A stretch of 64,000 nucleotides of DNA from Pelomonas asaccharophilus_A (GTDB taxonomy: Bacteria > Pseudomonadota > Gammaproteobacteria > Burkholderiales > Burkholderiaceae_C): contig NZ_JAVDXV010000002.1 of NCBI RefSeq assembly GCF_031458115.1, positions 682,001 through 746,000 on the forward strand, read 5' to 3'. Positions within the stretch are counted from its first letter, which is position 1. Each line of letters opens with the position of its first letter. The notes beneath the pieces were generated by a model. It searched no databases and had not been told where the DNA came from. It saw only the letters and a program-made list of their open reading frames with translations. Position numbers and translations under genes: made by a program. Of this stretch, positions 31,226-40,774 are shown piece by piece.

Positions 31226-32368
31226 TCACAGCTCTTCCACGTGACGTGGCGGGTAGGTGTCCCAGTTCAGACAACCCGGGCATTGCCAGAAGTAGTGGGC
31301 GGCTTCAAAGCCGCAGGCCGCGCAGCGGTAGCGCTGCAGCGGCTTGGTGGCCGTTTCCAGTGCCTTGACCATGGGGGCGGCCTCGTCAGCGGGCAGCGCG
31401 CCGGCGTTGAGCTTCAGAAGGTCGGTCGCGGCGGACAGCACGGGCTGCTCGCGCAGGTGGGCGGTCAGGCGTTCGCGCTGCGGCTCGGGCTGCAGCGTGG
31501 CCAATGCGCGCAGCAGATGCATGCTGGGGGCACGCTGGTACTGCTCGGTCAGCAGCGCGATGGCGCGTTCGGGCTGGCCCAGCGCCTTGGCGGCGGCGGC
31601 GCAGTCGGCCGCCACCAGGTTGAAGGCGGGCGGGTTGGCCGACAGCAGCTTGGTAAACGCGGCCAGCGCGGCCTCCGGCTGGCCTGCCTTGAGCAGCAAC
31701 TGGCCCTGCAGCACATAGGCGCGCGCGGCCTCGGGCGCGCGGCGCTGCGCCTGCTCCAGCAATGCGGGGGCCAGGTCGGCATGGCCTTGGGACTGTGCCA
31801 CCAGCGCCTGCTCGCACAGGTAATGCGCGATGCGGCCGGAGAACGAGCCGGTGCCGGCGGCCTCCAGTTCGGCGGCCACGTCGGCGGCCTTGGCCCAGTC
31901 GCGCGAACGCTCGTACAGCGACAGCAGCGCCAGGCGCGCCTCGCGCTCGAACGCGGTGCCGCGCAGCTCCGCATAGGCGGCCTCGGCGCGGTCGAACAGG
32001 CCGGCCTTGAAGAAGTCCTGCGCCAGTTCGTGCTGGGCGCGGTCGCGGTCGGCCTTGGTGATGTCGCCGCGGCGGATCAGGTGCTCGTGCACGCGCACGG
32101 CGCGCTCGGTCTCGCCACGACGACGGAACAGGCTGCCCAGCGCGAAGTGCAGCTCGGACGTGTCGGGGTCGTTCTGGACCGCCTCGATGAAGGCGTCGAT
32201 GGCCTTGTCCTGCTGCTCGTTCAGCAGCAGGTTCAGTCCCTTGAAATAGGCCTTGGGCGATTCACGCTGTTCGAGCTTCCACTGCCTCGAGTCGAGCTTG
32301 GACGCGAGCCAGCCGAGAACGAAGACGACGGGCAGGACGAACAGCAGCCAGCGCGGATCAAACTCCAT
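31226..32368 (-). CDS. lapB: LapB lipopolysaccharide assembly TPR protein
   Basis: A 380-residue inner-membrane protein (YciM): one N-terminal helix (about 6-22), a tract of TPR repeats in the cytoplasm, and a C-terminal rubredoxin-like metal site with CAACGF and CPGCLNW. LapB works with FtsH to control LpxC and hence lipopolysaccharide synthesis. It overlaps lapA by 11 bases and sits beside lipopolysaccharide-type glycosyltransferases. Confidence 0.95.
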   Translation of the reverse strand: MEFDPRWLLFVLPVVFVLGWLASKLDSRQWKLEQRESPKAYFKGLNLLLNEQQDKAIDAFIEAVQNDPDTSELHFALGSLFRRRGETERAVRVHEHLIRRGDITKADRDRAQHELAQDFFKAGLFDRAEAAYAELRGTAFEREARLALLSLYERSRDWAKAADVAAELEAAGTGSFSGRIAHYLCEQALVAQSQGHADLAPALLEQAQRRAPEAARAYVLQGQLLLKAGQPEAALAAFTKLLSANPPAFNLVAADCAAAAKALGQPERAIALLTEQYQRAPSMHLLRALATLQPEPQRERLTAHLREQPVLSAATDLLKLNAGALPADEAAPMVKALETATKPLQRYRCAACGFEAAHYFWQCPGCLNWDTYPPRHVEEL

Positions 32369-32657
32369 CTTGGTGGGCGGCGTAGGGAGCGGTGGGCGCG
32401 TCGGACGCGGGCGTGGGCACAGCAGGCGTGGGCTCGGTGCGCTGCGCGGCACGGCGGTGGCGCCACCAGGCGGGCACCATGGCCAGCACGCCGAACGCGG
32501 CGCCGAGGCCAAAGGCCAGCAGCACGATGATGACCTGCGGCGCACGCCATTCGTGGCCGAAGAACCAGCGCACGACGGCTTCGTGGCTGTTGTTCAGCGC
32601 GAACGCGAACAGCGTGAAGAAGAGCAGGGCCCGCAGGAGCCAGACGAGGGTGCGCAT
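32358..32657 (-). CDS. lapA: LapA domain membrane protein
   Basis: A 99-residue membrane protein with two hydrophobic helices (about 5-22 and 41-65) and an Ala/Thr/Pro-rich cytoplasmic tail, as in LapA (DUF1049). It is encoded directly upstream of lapB and overlaps it, the usual order. LapA is thought to act with LapB in lipopolysaccharide assembly control. Confidence 0.88.
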   Translation of the reverse strand: MRTLVWLLRALLFFTLFAFALNNSHEAVVRWFFGHEWRAPQVIIVLLAFGLGAAFGVLAMVPAWWRHRRAAQRTEPTPAVPTPASDAPTAPYAAHQDGV

Positions 32658-32812
32658 ACCAAGGATTTTGGCTCAGGCGCCGTTCGGTTTTCCGGGCCGA
32701 GCGCTGGGCCGCTCCCGAGCCGGCCCGCCATGGCGATGTGCTTGGCGGTCAATCCGGCAAGCATCGCCGTCTCCTCGGGAGACCGGCCAAGGTACTCCTT
32801 GGACGAGAGGCT

Positions 32813-33106
32813 TCATTCCACCGGGAGGTGTTCGTCGACGGCTTCGCGCAGGGCCTTGCCGGGCTTGAAGTGAGGTGCCAGCTTCTCCGGGATCATGACC
32901 TGCTCGCCGCTGCGCGGATTGCGGCCCACGCGGGGCGGGCGGCGGCTGATGGAGAAGCTGCCAAAGCCGCGGATCTCGATGCGGTGGCCGCGCGCCAGCG
33001 CGTCGCTCATCGCGTCGAGGATGGTCTTGACCGCGAACTCGGTGTCGCGCTGGGTCAGTTGGCCGAAGCGTTCGGCAAGGACTGCGACGAGGTCGGAACG
33101 GGTCAT
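32813..33106 (-). CDS. ihfB: Integration host factor beta subunit
   Basis: A 97-residue DNA-bending protein, the beta subunit of IHF. MTRSDLVAVLAERFGQLT, IEIRGFGSFSISRRPPRVGRNPRSGE with the DNA-intercalating arm, and FKPGKALREAVD match the family. The position directly downstream of rpsA is conserved in proteobacteria. The dimer bends DNA about 160 degrees in recombination, replication and transcription. Confidence 0.96.
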   Translation of the reverse strand: MTRSDLVAVLAERFGQLTQRDTEFAVKTILDAMSDALARGHRIEIRGFGSFSISRRPPRVGRNPRSGEQVMIPEKLAPHFKPGKALREAVDEHLPVE

Positions 33107-33133
33107 GACGGGATTTCGACTTTATGAATTGAA

Positions 33134-33197
33134 ACAGGCCCGCTGGCGAGGCCGGCGAGCCTGTGGGGGAGCATACCCGGCCCGCATGCAGGCCGGG
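33134..33197 (-). terminator. Hairpins between rpsA and ihfB
   Basis: Two stems lie in this gap: ACAGGC/GCCTGT (33134-33164) and CCCGGCC/GGCCGGG (33176-33197). There is no clear U-tract after the second stem on the minus strand, so termination is possible but not proven; ihfB may still be read from the rpsA promoter. Confidence 0.4.
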
Positions 33198-33212
33198 CGA
33201 TCAACCGAGGGC

Positions 33213-34925
<1,713 letters not shown>

Positions 34926-35094
34926 GTTGATTGATCCTGATGCGGCGGGGAGCCCCGACGCGGCGTGCAGACAAGCTGCGGGTTAAGTTGTTGACATCGC
35001 GGCCCTCAGTGAACTGGCGTTCGGAGGGAAGGGCCGCGGGCCGTGGCTTCTCAAGCCTGGACTCTTTTGGGCGCCTTGTGGGTAACGAGGCGCT

Positions 35095-37095
35095 TCAGAA
35101 GGGCCGGCGCTGCTGCCACCAACCGAGCACTTGATCCACCGAGGCTTCGATGGTCAGCGCCGAGTTGTCGAGCAACTGCGCGTCCTGCGCGGGAGTCAGG
35201 GGCGAGGCCGAGCGGTTCTTGTCCCGTTCGTCCCGCGCCTCCAAATCTTCGCGCAAGCTATTGATATTAGCCGAAATTCCCTTGGAAATCAATTGCTTAT
35301 GACGGCGCTCGGCGCGCGTGGCAGCGCTGGCGGTCAGAAACACCTTGAGGGTGGCGTCCGGGAAGATGGCCGTGCCCATGTCGCGGCCGTCGGCGACCAG
35401 GCCGGGCAGGCGGCGGAAGTCCAGCTGCAGCTGGTTCAGCGCCTGACGCACCTGGGCGTGGGCCGCGACCTGCGAGGCCAGCAAGCCGGTGGCTTCGGCG
35501 CGCAGCCGGGCGCTGACGTCCTCGTCACCGAGGAAGACGTGGCCATCACGGAAGCTGAGCTTCAGCGTCGGCACGATGGCGGCCACGGCGTCGCCGTTGT
35601 CCAGGTCCAGGCCGGCACGGCGGGCGGCCAGTCCGGTCACGCGGTACAGCGCGCCGGAGTCCAGCACCTCGAAGCCCAGCGCCTTGCCGACTTCGTCGGC
35701 CAGCGTGCCCTTGCCGGAGGCGGTCGGGCCGTCGATGGTGATGACGGGGATGTCGGCGGCGTTGGCCGTGACGACGCCGAACAGCGTCTCGAAGTAGTCC
35801 GGGAAGGTCTTGGCGACGCAGTGCGGCTCCAGGATGCGTACCGGCACGGTGTTCTCCGTCACCAGGCCATTGAAGGCGGCCAGCGAGAAGCACATCGCGA
35901 CGCGGTGGTCGTCGTAAGTGTGGATGGACGCAGCCTTCCAGTCCTTCAGCGGCTCGACGCGGATCCAGTCCGGGCCTTCATCGACCGTCGCGCCCAGCTT
36001 GCGCAGCTCGGTCGCCATGGCGGCGATGCGGTCGGTCTCCTTGACGCGCCAGCTGGCGATGTTGGTCAGCGTCGTCGGACCGTCGGCGTACAGCGCCATG
36101 ACGGTGAGCGTCATCGCTGCGTCGGGGATGTGGTTGCAGTCCAGCGTGATGCCCTTGAGCGGCCAGGCACCACGGCGGACTTCCAGCCAGTTGGGGCCTG
36201 TCTTGACTTCGGCCCCCATCGCGGCGGCCGCCTCGATGAAGCGCACGTCGCCTTGCAGCGACTCGCTGCCGACGCCCTCGATGCGGATGGGCGTGCCGGT
36301 GGCCGCGATGGCGCCCAGGCCGACGAAGTAGGACGCGGACGAGGCGTCGCCCTCGACAAAGACTTCGCCTGGCGACACGTAGCGGCTGCCGGCCGGGATG
36401 ATGAAGGCTTCCCAGCCCTCGCGTTTCACGGCGATGCCAAAGCGTGCCAGCAGCGCCAGCGTGATCTCGATATAGGGCTTGGAGATCAGCTCGCCGATGA
36501 CCTCGATGCGGATGTCGCGCTCGGCCACCAACGGCAGCGCCAGCAGCAGCGCCGTCAGGAACTGGCTGGACACGTCGCCGCGCACCTTGACCGGTGCGTC
36601 CAGCGCCAGCGCCGACGGACCGCGCAGCCGCAGCGGCGGGTAGCCGGCATTGCCCAGGTCATCGATGGCGCAACCCAGGCCGCGCAGCGCGTCGACCAAG
36701 TCTCCGATGGGGCGCTCGTGCATGCGCGGCACGCCCGAGACCTCGAAGCTGCCGCCCTGTGTGGCGGCCAGCACGGCCAGCGCGGCTGTCAGCGGCCGCA
36801 TGGCGGTGCCCGCGTTGCCGAGGAACAGTTGGGCTTCCTTGGCGCGCAGCTTGCCGCCCAGACCGTCGATGACAACCGCGTCGCCCTCGCGCCAGACGCC
36901 GCAACCCAGCGTGCGCAGTGCATCCAGCATGACGGCGGTATCGTCCGACGCCAGCAGATCGCGCACAAAGGTCTTGCCTTCGCTCAGCGCCGCCAGCAGC
37001 AGCACGCGGTTGGAGATGCTCTTGGAGCCGGGCAGGCGGACGGTGCCCGTGGCGCCGCGCAGCGGCGGCAGGTCGAGGAAGGGAATCTTGAACAT
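35095..37095 (-). CDS. aroA-cmk: Fused EPSP synthase and cytidylate kinase
   Basis: One uninterrupted 666-codon frame. Residues 1 to about 440 form AroA (5-enolpyruvylshikimate-3-phosphate synthase): LPGSKSISNRVLLLAAL, GNAGTAMRPLTAAL, DDHRVAMCFSLAA. Residues 447-666 form cytidylate kinase: P-loop GPTASGKGTL, DSGALYR, DGRDMGTAIFP. No stop or ATG/GTG/TTG separates them. The first half makes EPSP in the shikimate pathway to aromatic amino acids; the second phosphorylates CMP and dCMP. Such fusions are annotated in other Burkholderiales. The ATG overlaps the tyrA stop (TGATG). Confidence 0.95.
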   Translation of the reverse strand: MFKIPFLDLPPLRGATGTVRLPGSKSISNRVLLLAALSEGKTFVRDLLASDDTAVMLDALRTLGCGVWREGDAVVIDGLGGKLRAKEAQLFLGNAGTAMRPLTAALAVLAATQGGSFEVSGVPRMHERPIGDLVDALRGLGCAIDDLGNAGYPPLRLRGPSALALDAPVKVRGDVSSQFLTALLLALPLVAERDIRIEVIGELISKPYIEITLALLARFGIAVKREGWEAFIIPAGSRYVSPGEVFVEGDASSASYFVGLGAIAATGTPIRIEGVGSESLQGDVRFIEAAAAMGAEVKTGPNWLEVRRGAWPLKGITLDCNHIPDAAMTLTVMALYADGPTTLTNIASWRVKETDRIAAMATELRKLGATVDEGPDWIRVEPLKDWKAASIHTYDDHRVAMCFSLAAFNGLVTENTVPVRILEPHCVAKTFPDYFETLFGVVTANAADIPVITIDGPTASGKGTLADEVGKALGFEVLDSGALYRVTGLAARRAGLDLDNGDAVAAIVPTLKLSFRDGHVFLGDEDVSARLRAEATGLLASQVAAHAQVRQALNQLQLDFRRLPGLVADGRDMGTAIFPDATLKVFLTASAATRAERRHKQLISKGISANINSLREDLEARDERDKNRSASPLTPAQDAQLLDNSALTIEASVDQVLGWWQQRRPF

Positions 37096-37991
37096 CACTT
37101 GCCTGGCGGGCGGCCGGGAGGGACTGCAGGGGAGGGAGGGTTCCAGGCGGCGCGGCCCTCGGCGATGGGCCTCAGCGCGGCTTCCAGCGCCGGTGCATCG
37201 CCGGCCTCGATCAGCGCTTCGAGCTGGTCCAGCGTGGTGCGGAAGCGCTTGGACTGGGCCAGCACCTCGTGCTTGTTGGCCAGCAGGATGTCGCGCCAGA
37301 CCGCAGGCTCGCCGGCGGCGATGCGCGTGAAATCGCGAAAGCCCGGGCCTGCCAGGCTCAGGTAGTCTCGCGCAGCGGGCTGCTCGGCAATCGCTTGGAA
37401 GTAGGCGAAGGCCAGCAGATGAGGCAGATGGCTGACGGCGGCGAACGCGGCGTCGTGGTTGTGCGGCCGCATCTTCAGCACGGTGGTGCCCAGCGCCGAC
37501 CAGACGTCGGTGGCGAGCTGCACCAGCTGCGGGTTCGTGAACGGCTGCGGTGTCAGGATGACTTGGCGGCCTTCGTAAAGCGTGGCTTCGGCATGCTGCA
37601 CCCCGCCCGACTCCTTGCCGGCGATGGGGTGGCAGGGCACGAAGCTGGCGGCGCGCTCGCCCAGCGCACGACGCGCGGCCTCGATGACGTCGCACTTGGT
37701 CGAGCCGACGTCCATGAACAGCACGCCGGGATTCACCAGATGGCGGATTGCCTTCAGCGTGGCCTCGGTGGCGGACACGGGCACGGCGATCAGCACGATG
37801 TCCGAGCCCGACACGGCCAGCAGTGCCGACTCGGCAGCGACGTCGATGACGCCCAGCTTCTTGGCCTGCTTGGTGGTGGACGGCGATTTGCTGTAGCCCA
37901 CGACCCGCCGGACCAGGCCAGCCTTCTTCATGGCCAGCGCGAAGCTGCCGCCCATCAGGCCGCATCCGATCACGCCGAGCTGTTGGAACAT
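37095..37991 (-). CDS. tyrA: Prephenate dehydrogenase
   Basis: A 298-residue cytoplasmic dehydrogenase with the NAD(P)-binding GVIGCGLMGGSFALAM at the N terminus, DVGSTKCDVI, and the catalytic His region FVPCHPIAGKESGGV. It converts prephenate to 4-hydroxyphenylpyruvate for tyrosine. The gene lies four bases after pheA on the same strand and overlaps aroA-cmk, forming an aromatic amino acid cluster. Confidence 0.95.
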   Translation of the reverse strand: MFQQLGVIGCGLMGGSFALAMKKAGLVRRVVGYSKSPSTTKQAKKLGVIDVAAESALLAVSGSDIVLIAVPVSATEATLKAIRHLVNPGVLFMDVGSTKCDVIEAARRALGERAASFVPCHPIAGKESGGVQHAEATLYEGRQVILTPQPFTNPQLVQLATDVWSALGTTVLKMRPHNHDAAFAAVSHLPHLLAFAYFQAIAEQPAARDYLSLAGPGFRDFTRIAAGEPAVWRDILLANKHEVLAQSKRFRTTLDQLEALIEAGDAPALEAALRPIAEGRAAWNPPSPAVPPGRPPGK

Positions 37992-37995
37992 GGTG

Positions 37996-39093
37996 TCAGG
38001 CCTTGAGAGGGTAGGCGCCCAGCATCTTGAAGAACGCGCAATTCACGCGCAGCTCGTCCAGTGCCGCTGCGACATTCGGCTGGCTGGGATGGCCGTCGAG
38101 GTCGATGTAGAAGTAGTACTCCCACTGGCCGTTGCGGGCCGGGCGCGACTCCAGGCGCGTCATGGACACGCCGTGCTTCTTCAGCGGCACCAGCAGGTCG
38201 TGCATGGCGCCGGGGCGGTTGGGCACGGACACGACCAGGCTGGTGCAGTCGCGACCGGTGGCCGGCGGCGTGGCCATGGTCTGCGGCAGGCAGATGACGG
38301 CAAAGCGCGTGCGGTTGTAGGCCTCGTCCTGGACGGCATGGGCCACGATGTGCAGGCCGAAGACCTGCGACGCGCGCTCGGCGCCCAGTGCGGCCCAGGC
38401 CGGATTGGTGGCGGCCAGGCGAGCGCCCTCGGCATTGCTGGACACCGCGCGGCGCTCGACATCGGGCAGGTGCTTGTTCAGCCAGTTCTGGCACTGGGCC
38501 AGCGCCTGCGGATGCGCGAGAACCGCCTCGATGCCATGCATGGACGGTTCCTTGCGCATCAGGTTGTGGCGGATCAACAAGGACACTTCGCCCACCACAT
38601 GGCAGGGCGTGTGCAGGAACAGGTCCAGCGAGCGGGTGACGACACCCTCGGTCATGTTCTCCACGCCCACGACGCCGAACTGCGCGCTGCCGCTGGCGGT
38701 GGCGTGGAAGACATCGTCGAAGCTGCCGCAGTAGCTGATGTCGGCGGCGCCGCCAAAATACTCGATGGCGGCCTGCTCGCAGAAGGTGCCCACCGGGCCC
38801 AGCACGGCCACGCGCTGCGGCGACTCCAGCGCCAGGCAGGCGGACATGATCTCGCGCCAGATGGCCGACACGTGTTCGGCCTTCAGCGGGCCGGGGTTGG
38901 CGGCGCGGATCTTCTCGATGACCTGCGCGACGCGGTCCGGGCGAAAGAAGGGCGTGCCTTCGGCGCGCTTGATCTCGCCGACCTGCTCGGCGACGCGGGC
39001 GCGTTCGTTCAGCAGTTGCAGCAGCTGCTTGTCCAGGCCGTCGATCTGGTCGCGCAGCGCCAGCAGGGCCTGGGAGGCGACGGGTTCAACCAT
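37996..39093 (-). CDS. pheA: Chorismate mutase / prephenate dehydratase
   Basis: A 365-residue bifunctional P-protein. An N-terminal chorismate mutase domain (about 1-95, LRDQIDGLDKQLLQLLNER) is followed by prephenate dehydratase (about 100-285, AVLGPVGTFCEQAAIEYFG and the ESMTEG-like ENMTEGVVTRSLDLF) and a C-terminal ACT domain (about 285-362, RPGAMHDLLVPLKKHGVSMTRLESRP) for phenylalanine feedback. Makes phenylpyruvate. Its ATG lies eight bases inside the end of serC. Confidence 0.96.
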   Translation of the reverse strand: MVEPVASQALLALRDQIDGLDKQLLQLLNERARVAEQVGEIKRAEGTPFFRPDRVAQVIEKIRAANPGPLKAEHVSAIWREIMSACLALESPQRVAVLGPVGTFCEQAAIEYFGGAADISYCGSFDDVFHATASGSAQFGVVGVENMTEGVVTRSLDLFLHTPCHVVGEVSLLIRHNLMRKEPSMHGIEAVLAHPQALAQCQNWLNKHLPDVERRAVSSNAEGARLAATNPAWAALGAERASQVFGLHIVAHAVQDEAYNRTRFAVICLPQTMATPPATGRDCTSLVVSVPNRPGAMHDLLVPLKKHGVSMTRLESRPARNGQWEYYFYIDLDGHPSQPNVAAALDELRVNCAFFKMLGAYPLKA

Positions 39094-40174
39094 GGCGAGC
39101 CTCGAAATCCTTCATGAACGACACCAGCGCCTGCACGCCCTCCAGCGACATCGCGTTGTAGATGGACGCGCGCATGCCGCCCACCGACTTATGGCCTTTG
39201 AGCTGAAGCAGGCCCGTCGCCTTGGACTCGGCCAGGAAGGCGTCGTTCAGCGATTCGTCCTTCAGGAAGAACGGCACGTTCATGCGCGAGCGGCAGCTGG
39301 GCGCCACGCGGTTTTCGTAGAAGCCGGAGCCGTCCAGCATGCCGTAGAGCAGGGCGGCCTTGTCGATGTTGCGCTGCTCGATGGCGGCCAGGCCGCGCTT
39401 GCCGGCGTAGTCGAAGCCCTTGAGCCACTGGAACACCAGGCCGGCCACGTAGATGCCGAACGTGGGCGGCGTGTTGTACATGGACTGGTTGTTGGCCACG
39501 GTCTCATAGTTGAAGGCCGTAGGGCAGATGTCCAGCGCATGGCCCAGAAGGTCCTCGCGCACGAACACGAGCGTCACGCCGGCCGGGCCGACGTTTTTCT
39601 GCGCGCCGCCGAAGGCCAGACCCACACGGCTCCAGTCGATCGGCCGCGACAGCAGGTGCGACGAGCAGTCGATCACCAGCGGCACGCCGTTCGTCAGCTG
39701 CGGCAGGTCGTGGAACTCGACGCCGTCGATGGTCTCGTTGGTGCAGACGTGCACATAAGCCGCGTCGTCGCGCAACTGCCAGTCACGCGGAATTTCGCGG
39801 CCGGTGCCTTCGGCAGCGACCTGCACATCGGCATAGCGGCGCGCCTCGGACGCGCTCTTGCGCGACCATGAGCCCGTGACGACGACATCGACCTTGCCGC
39901 CGCGGCTGAGATTCAGCGGCACGATGGCGTTCTCGCCCAGTCCGCCACCCTGCATGAACAGGATGCGGAAGTTGGCCGGCACGGCCAGCAGTTCGCGCAG
40001 GTCGGCCTCGGCCGCGGCGAGGATGCTGCCGAACTCCTTCCCGCGGTGGCTCATCTCCATGACGCTCATGCCGCTGCCGCCCCAGTCCAGCATCTCGGCA
40101 GCCACCTGGCGCAGGACGGGCTCAGGCAGGACGGCCGGGCCGGCGGAGAAATTGAACGGGCGGGATGAGGTCAT
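39086..40174 (-). CDS. serC: Phosphoserine aminotransferase
   Basis: A 362-residue PLP enzyme; the cofactor Lys is in LAFGGAQKNVGPAG. FNFSAGPAVLPEPVLRQ at the start is the family hallmark. It converts 3-phosphohydroxypyruvate to phosphoserine and also acts in pyridoxal phosphate synthesis. I used the ATG at 40174; a TTG lies one codon earlier. Coupled to pheA by an eight-base overlap. Confidence 0.96.
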   Translation of the reverse strand: MTSSRPFNFSAGPAVLPEPVLRQVAAEMLDWGGSGMSVMEMSHRGKEFGSILAAAEADLRELLAVPANFRILFMQGGGLGENAIVPLNLSRGGKVDVVVTGSWSRKSASEARRYADVQVAAEGTGREIPRDWQLRDDAAYVHVCTNETIDGVEFHDLPQLTNGVPLVIDCSSHLLSRPIDWSRVGLAFGGAQKNVGPAGVTLVFVREDLLGHALDICPTAFNYETVANNQSMYNTPPTFGIYVAGLVFQWLKGFDYAGKRGLAAIEQRNIDKAALLYGMLDGSGFYENRVAPSCRSRMNVPFFLKDESLNDAFLAESKATGLLQLKGHKSVGGMRASIYNAMSLEGVQALVSFMKDFEARHG

Positions 40175-40183
40175 CAAAGAGGA

Positions 40184-40774
40184 TTACTTCTTGGGCGCGG
40201 GGGCGGCAGGCTTGGATGCAGGAGCCGTCTGCGGCTGGATGCCCAGCTGTTTGGCCAGCGTGCCCTGCAGGGTCTTCAGGCGGCCTTCGAGCGTCGGACC
40301 GGCTTCGGTCATGACCTTCTGCGCCACGGCCTTCTGCAGCTCGACGTTGGCGGCTCCGAACTTCTGGCTGACCGGGGATTCTGCCCAGGCCAGGATCTGC
40401 TTCAGTTCGTCCTCGTTGAAGCGTTCGTCCAGCAGCGCCGAAGCCGTGGAGGGCGCGGCCTTGGCGGCCTTGTCCTTCACGAAGGCGACGTTTTCCTCGA
40501 CGAACTTCTTCAGCTCGGCGTCCATGGCCTTGGCCGTTGCTTCGCGCTTTTCGGCGGGCACCTGCTGCAAAGCGGCGCGGCCTGCCTGCATCAGCTGCGG
40601 CAGCGGTCCTTGAACCAAGTTGTTGGCCAGGCCTTCGGCCAGGCCCTGGGTCTGCAGTGCAACGATCTTGTCGATGAGTGCCTTTTTGGCCGGCGATGGT
40701 TGGGCCAGCACGGAACCGGTGGCCAGGGCGAGGGCGAGGGCCAGGCCCAGCTTGCGAGAGGTCATGTCAGTCAT
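40184..40774 (-). CDS. DUF2059-type exported protein
   Basis: A 196-residue protein with a signal peptide (about 1-25, ending SVLA) and a helical soluble domain containing FNEDELKQILAWAESPVSQKFGAAN, typical of the DUF2059 family, then a Lys/Pro/Ala-rich end. Function unknown. It is coupled to gyrA by an ATGA overlap and precedes serC, the order seen across Burkholderiales. Confidence 0.85.
   Translation of the reverse strand: MTDMTSRKLGLALALALATGSVLAQPSPAKKALIDKIVALQTQGLAEGLANNLVQGPLPQLMQAGRAALQQVPAEKREATAKAMDAELKKFVEENVAFVKDKAAKAAPSTASALLDERFNEDELKQILAWAESPVSQKFGAANVELQKAVAQKVMTEAGPTLEGRLKTLQGTLAKQLGIQPQTAPASKPAAPAPKK

Noticed and set aside
35095..37095. Possible frameshift fusing aroA and cmk
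   Set aside because: Both parts have intact motifs in one frame, and fusions of this kind are known in the order, so a natural fusion is more likely.
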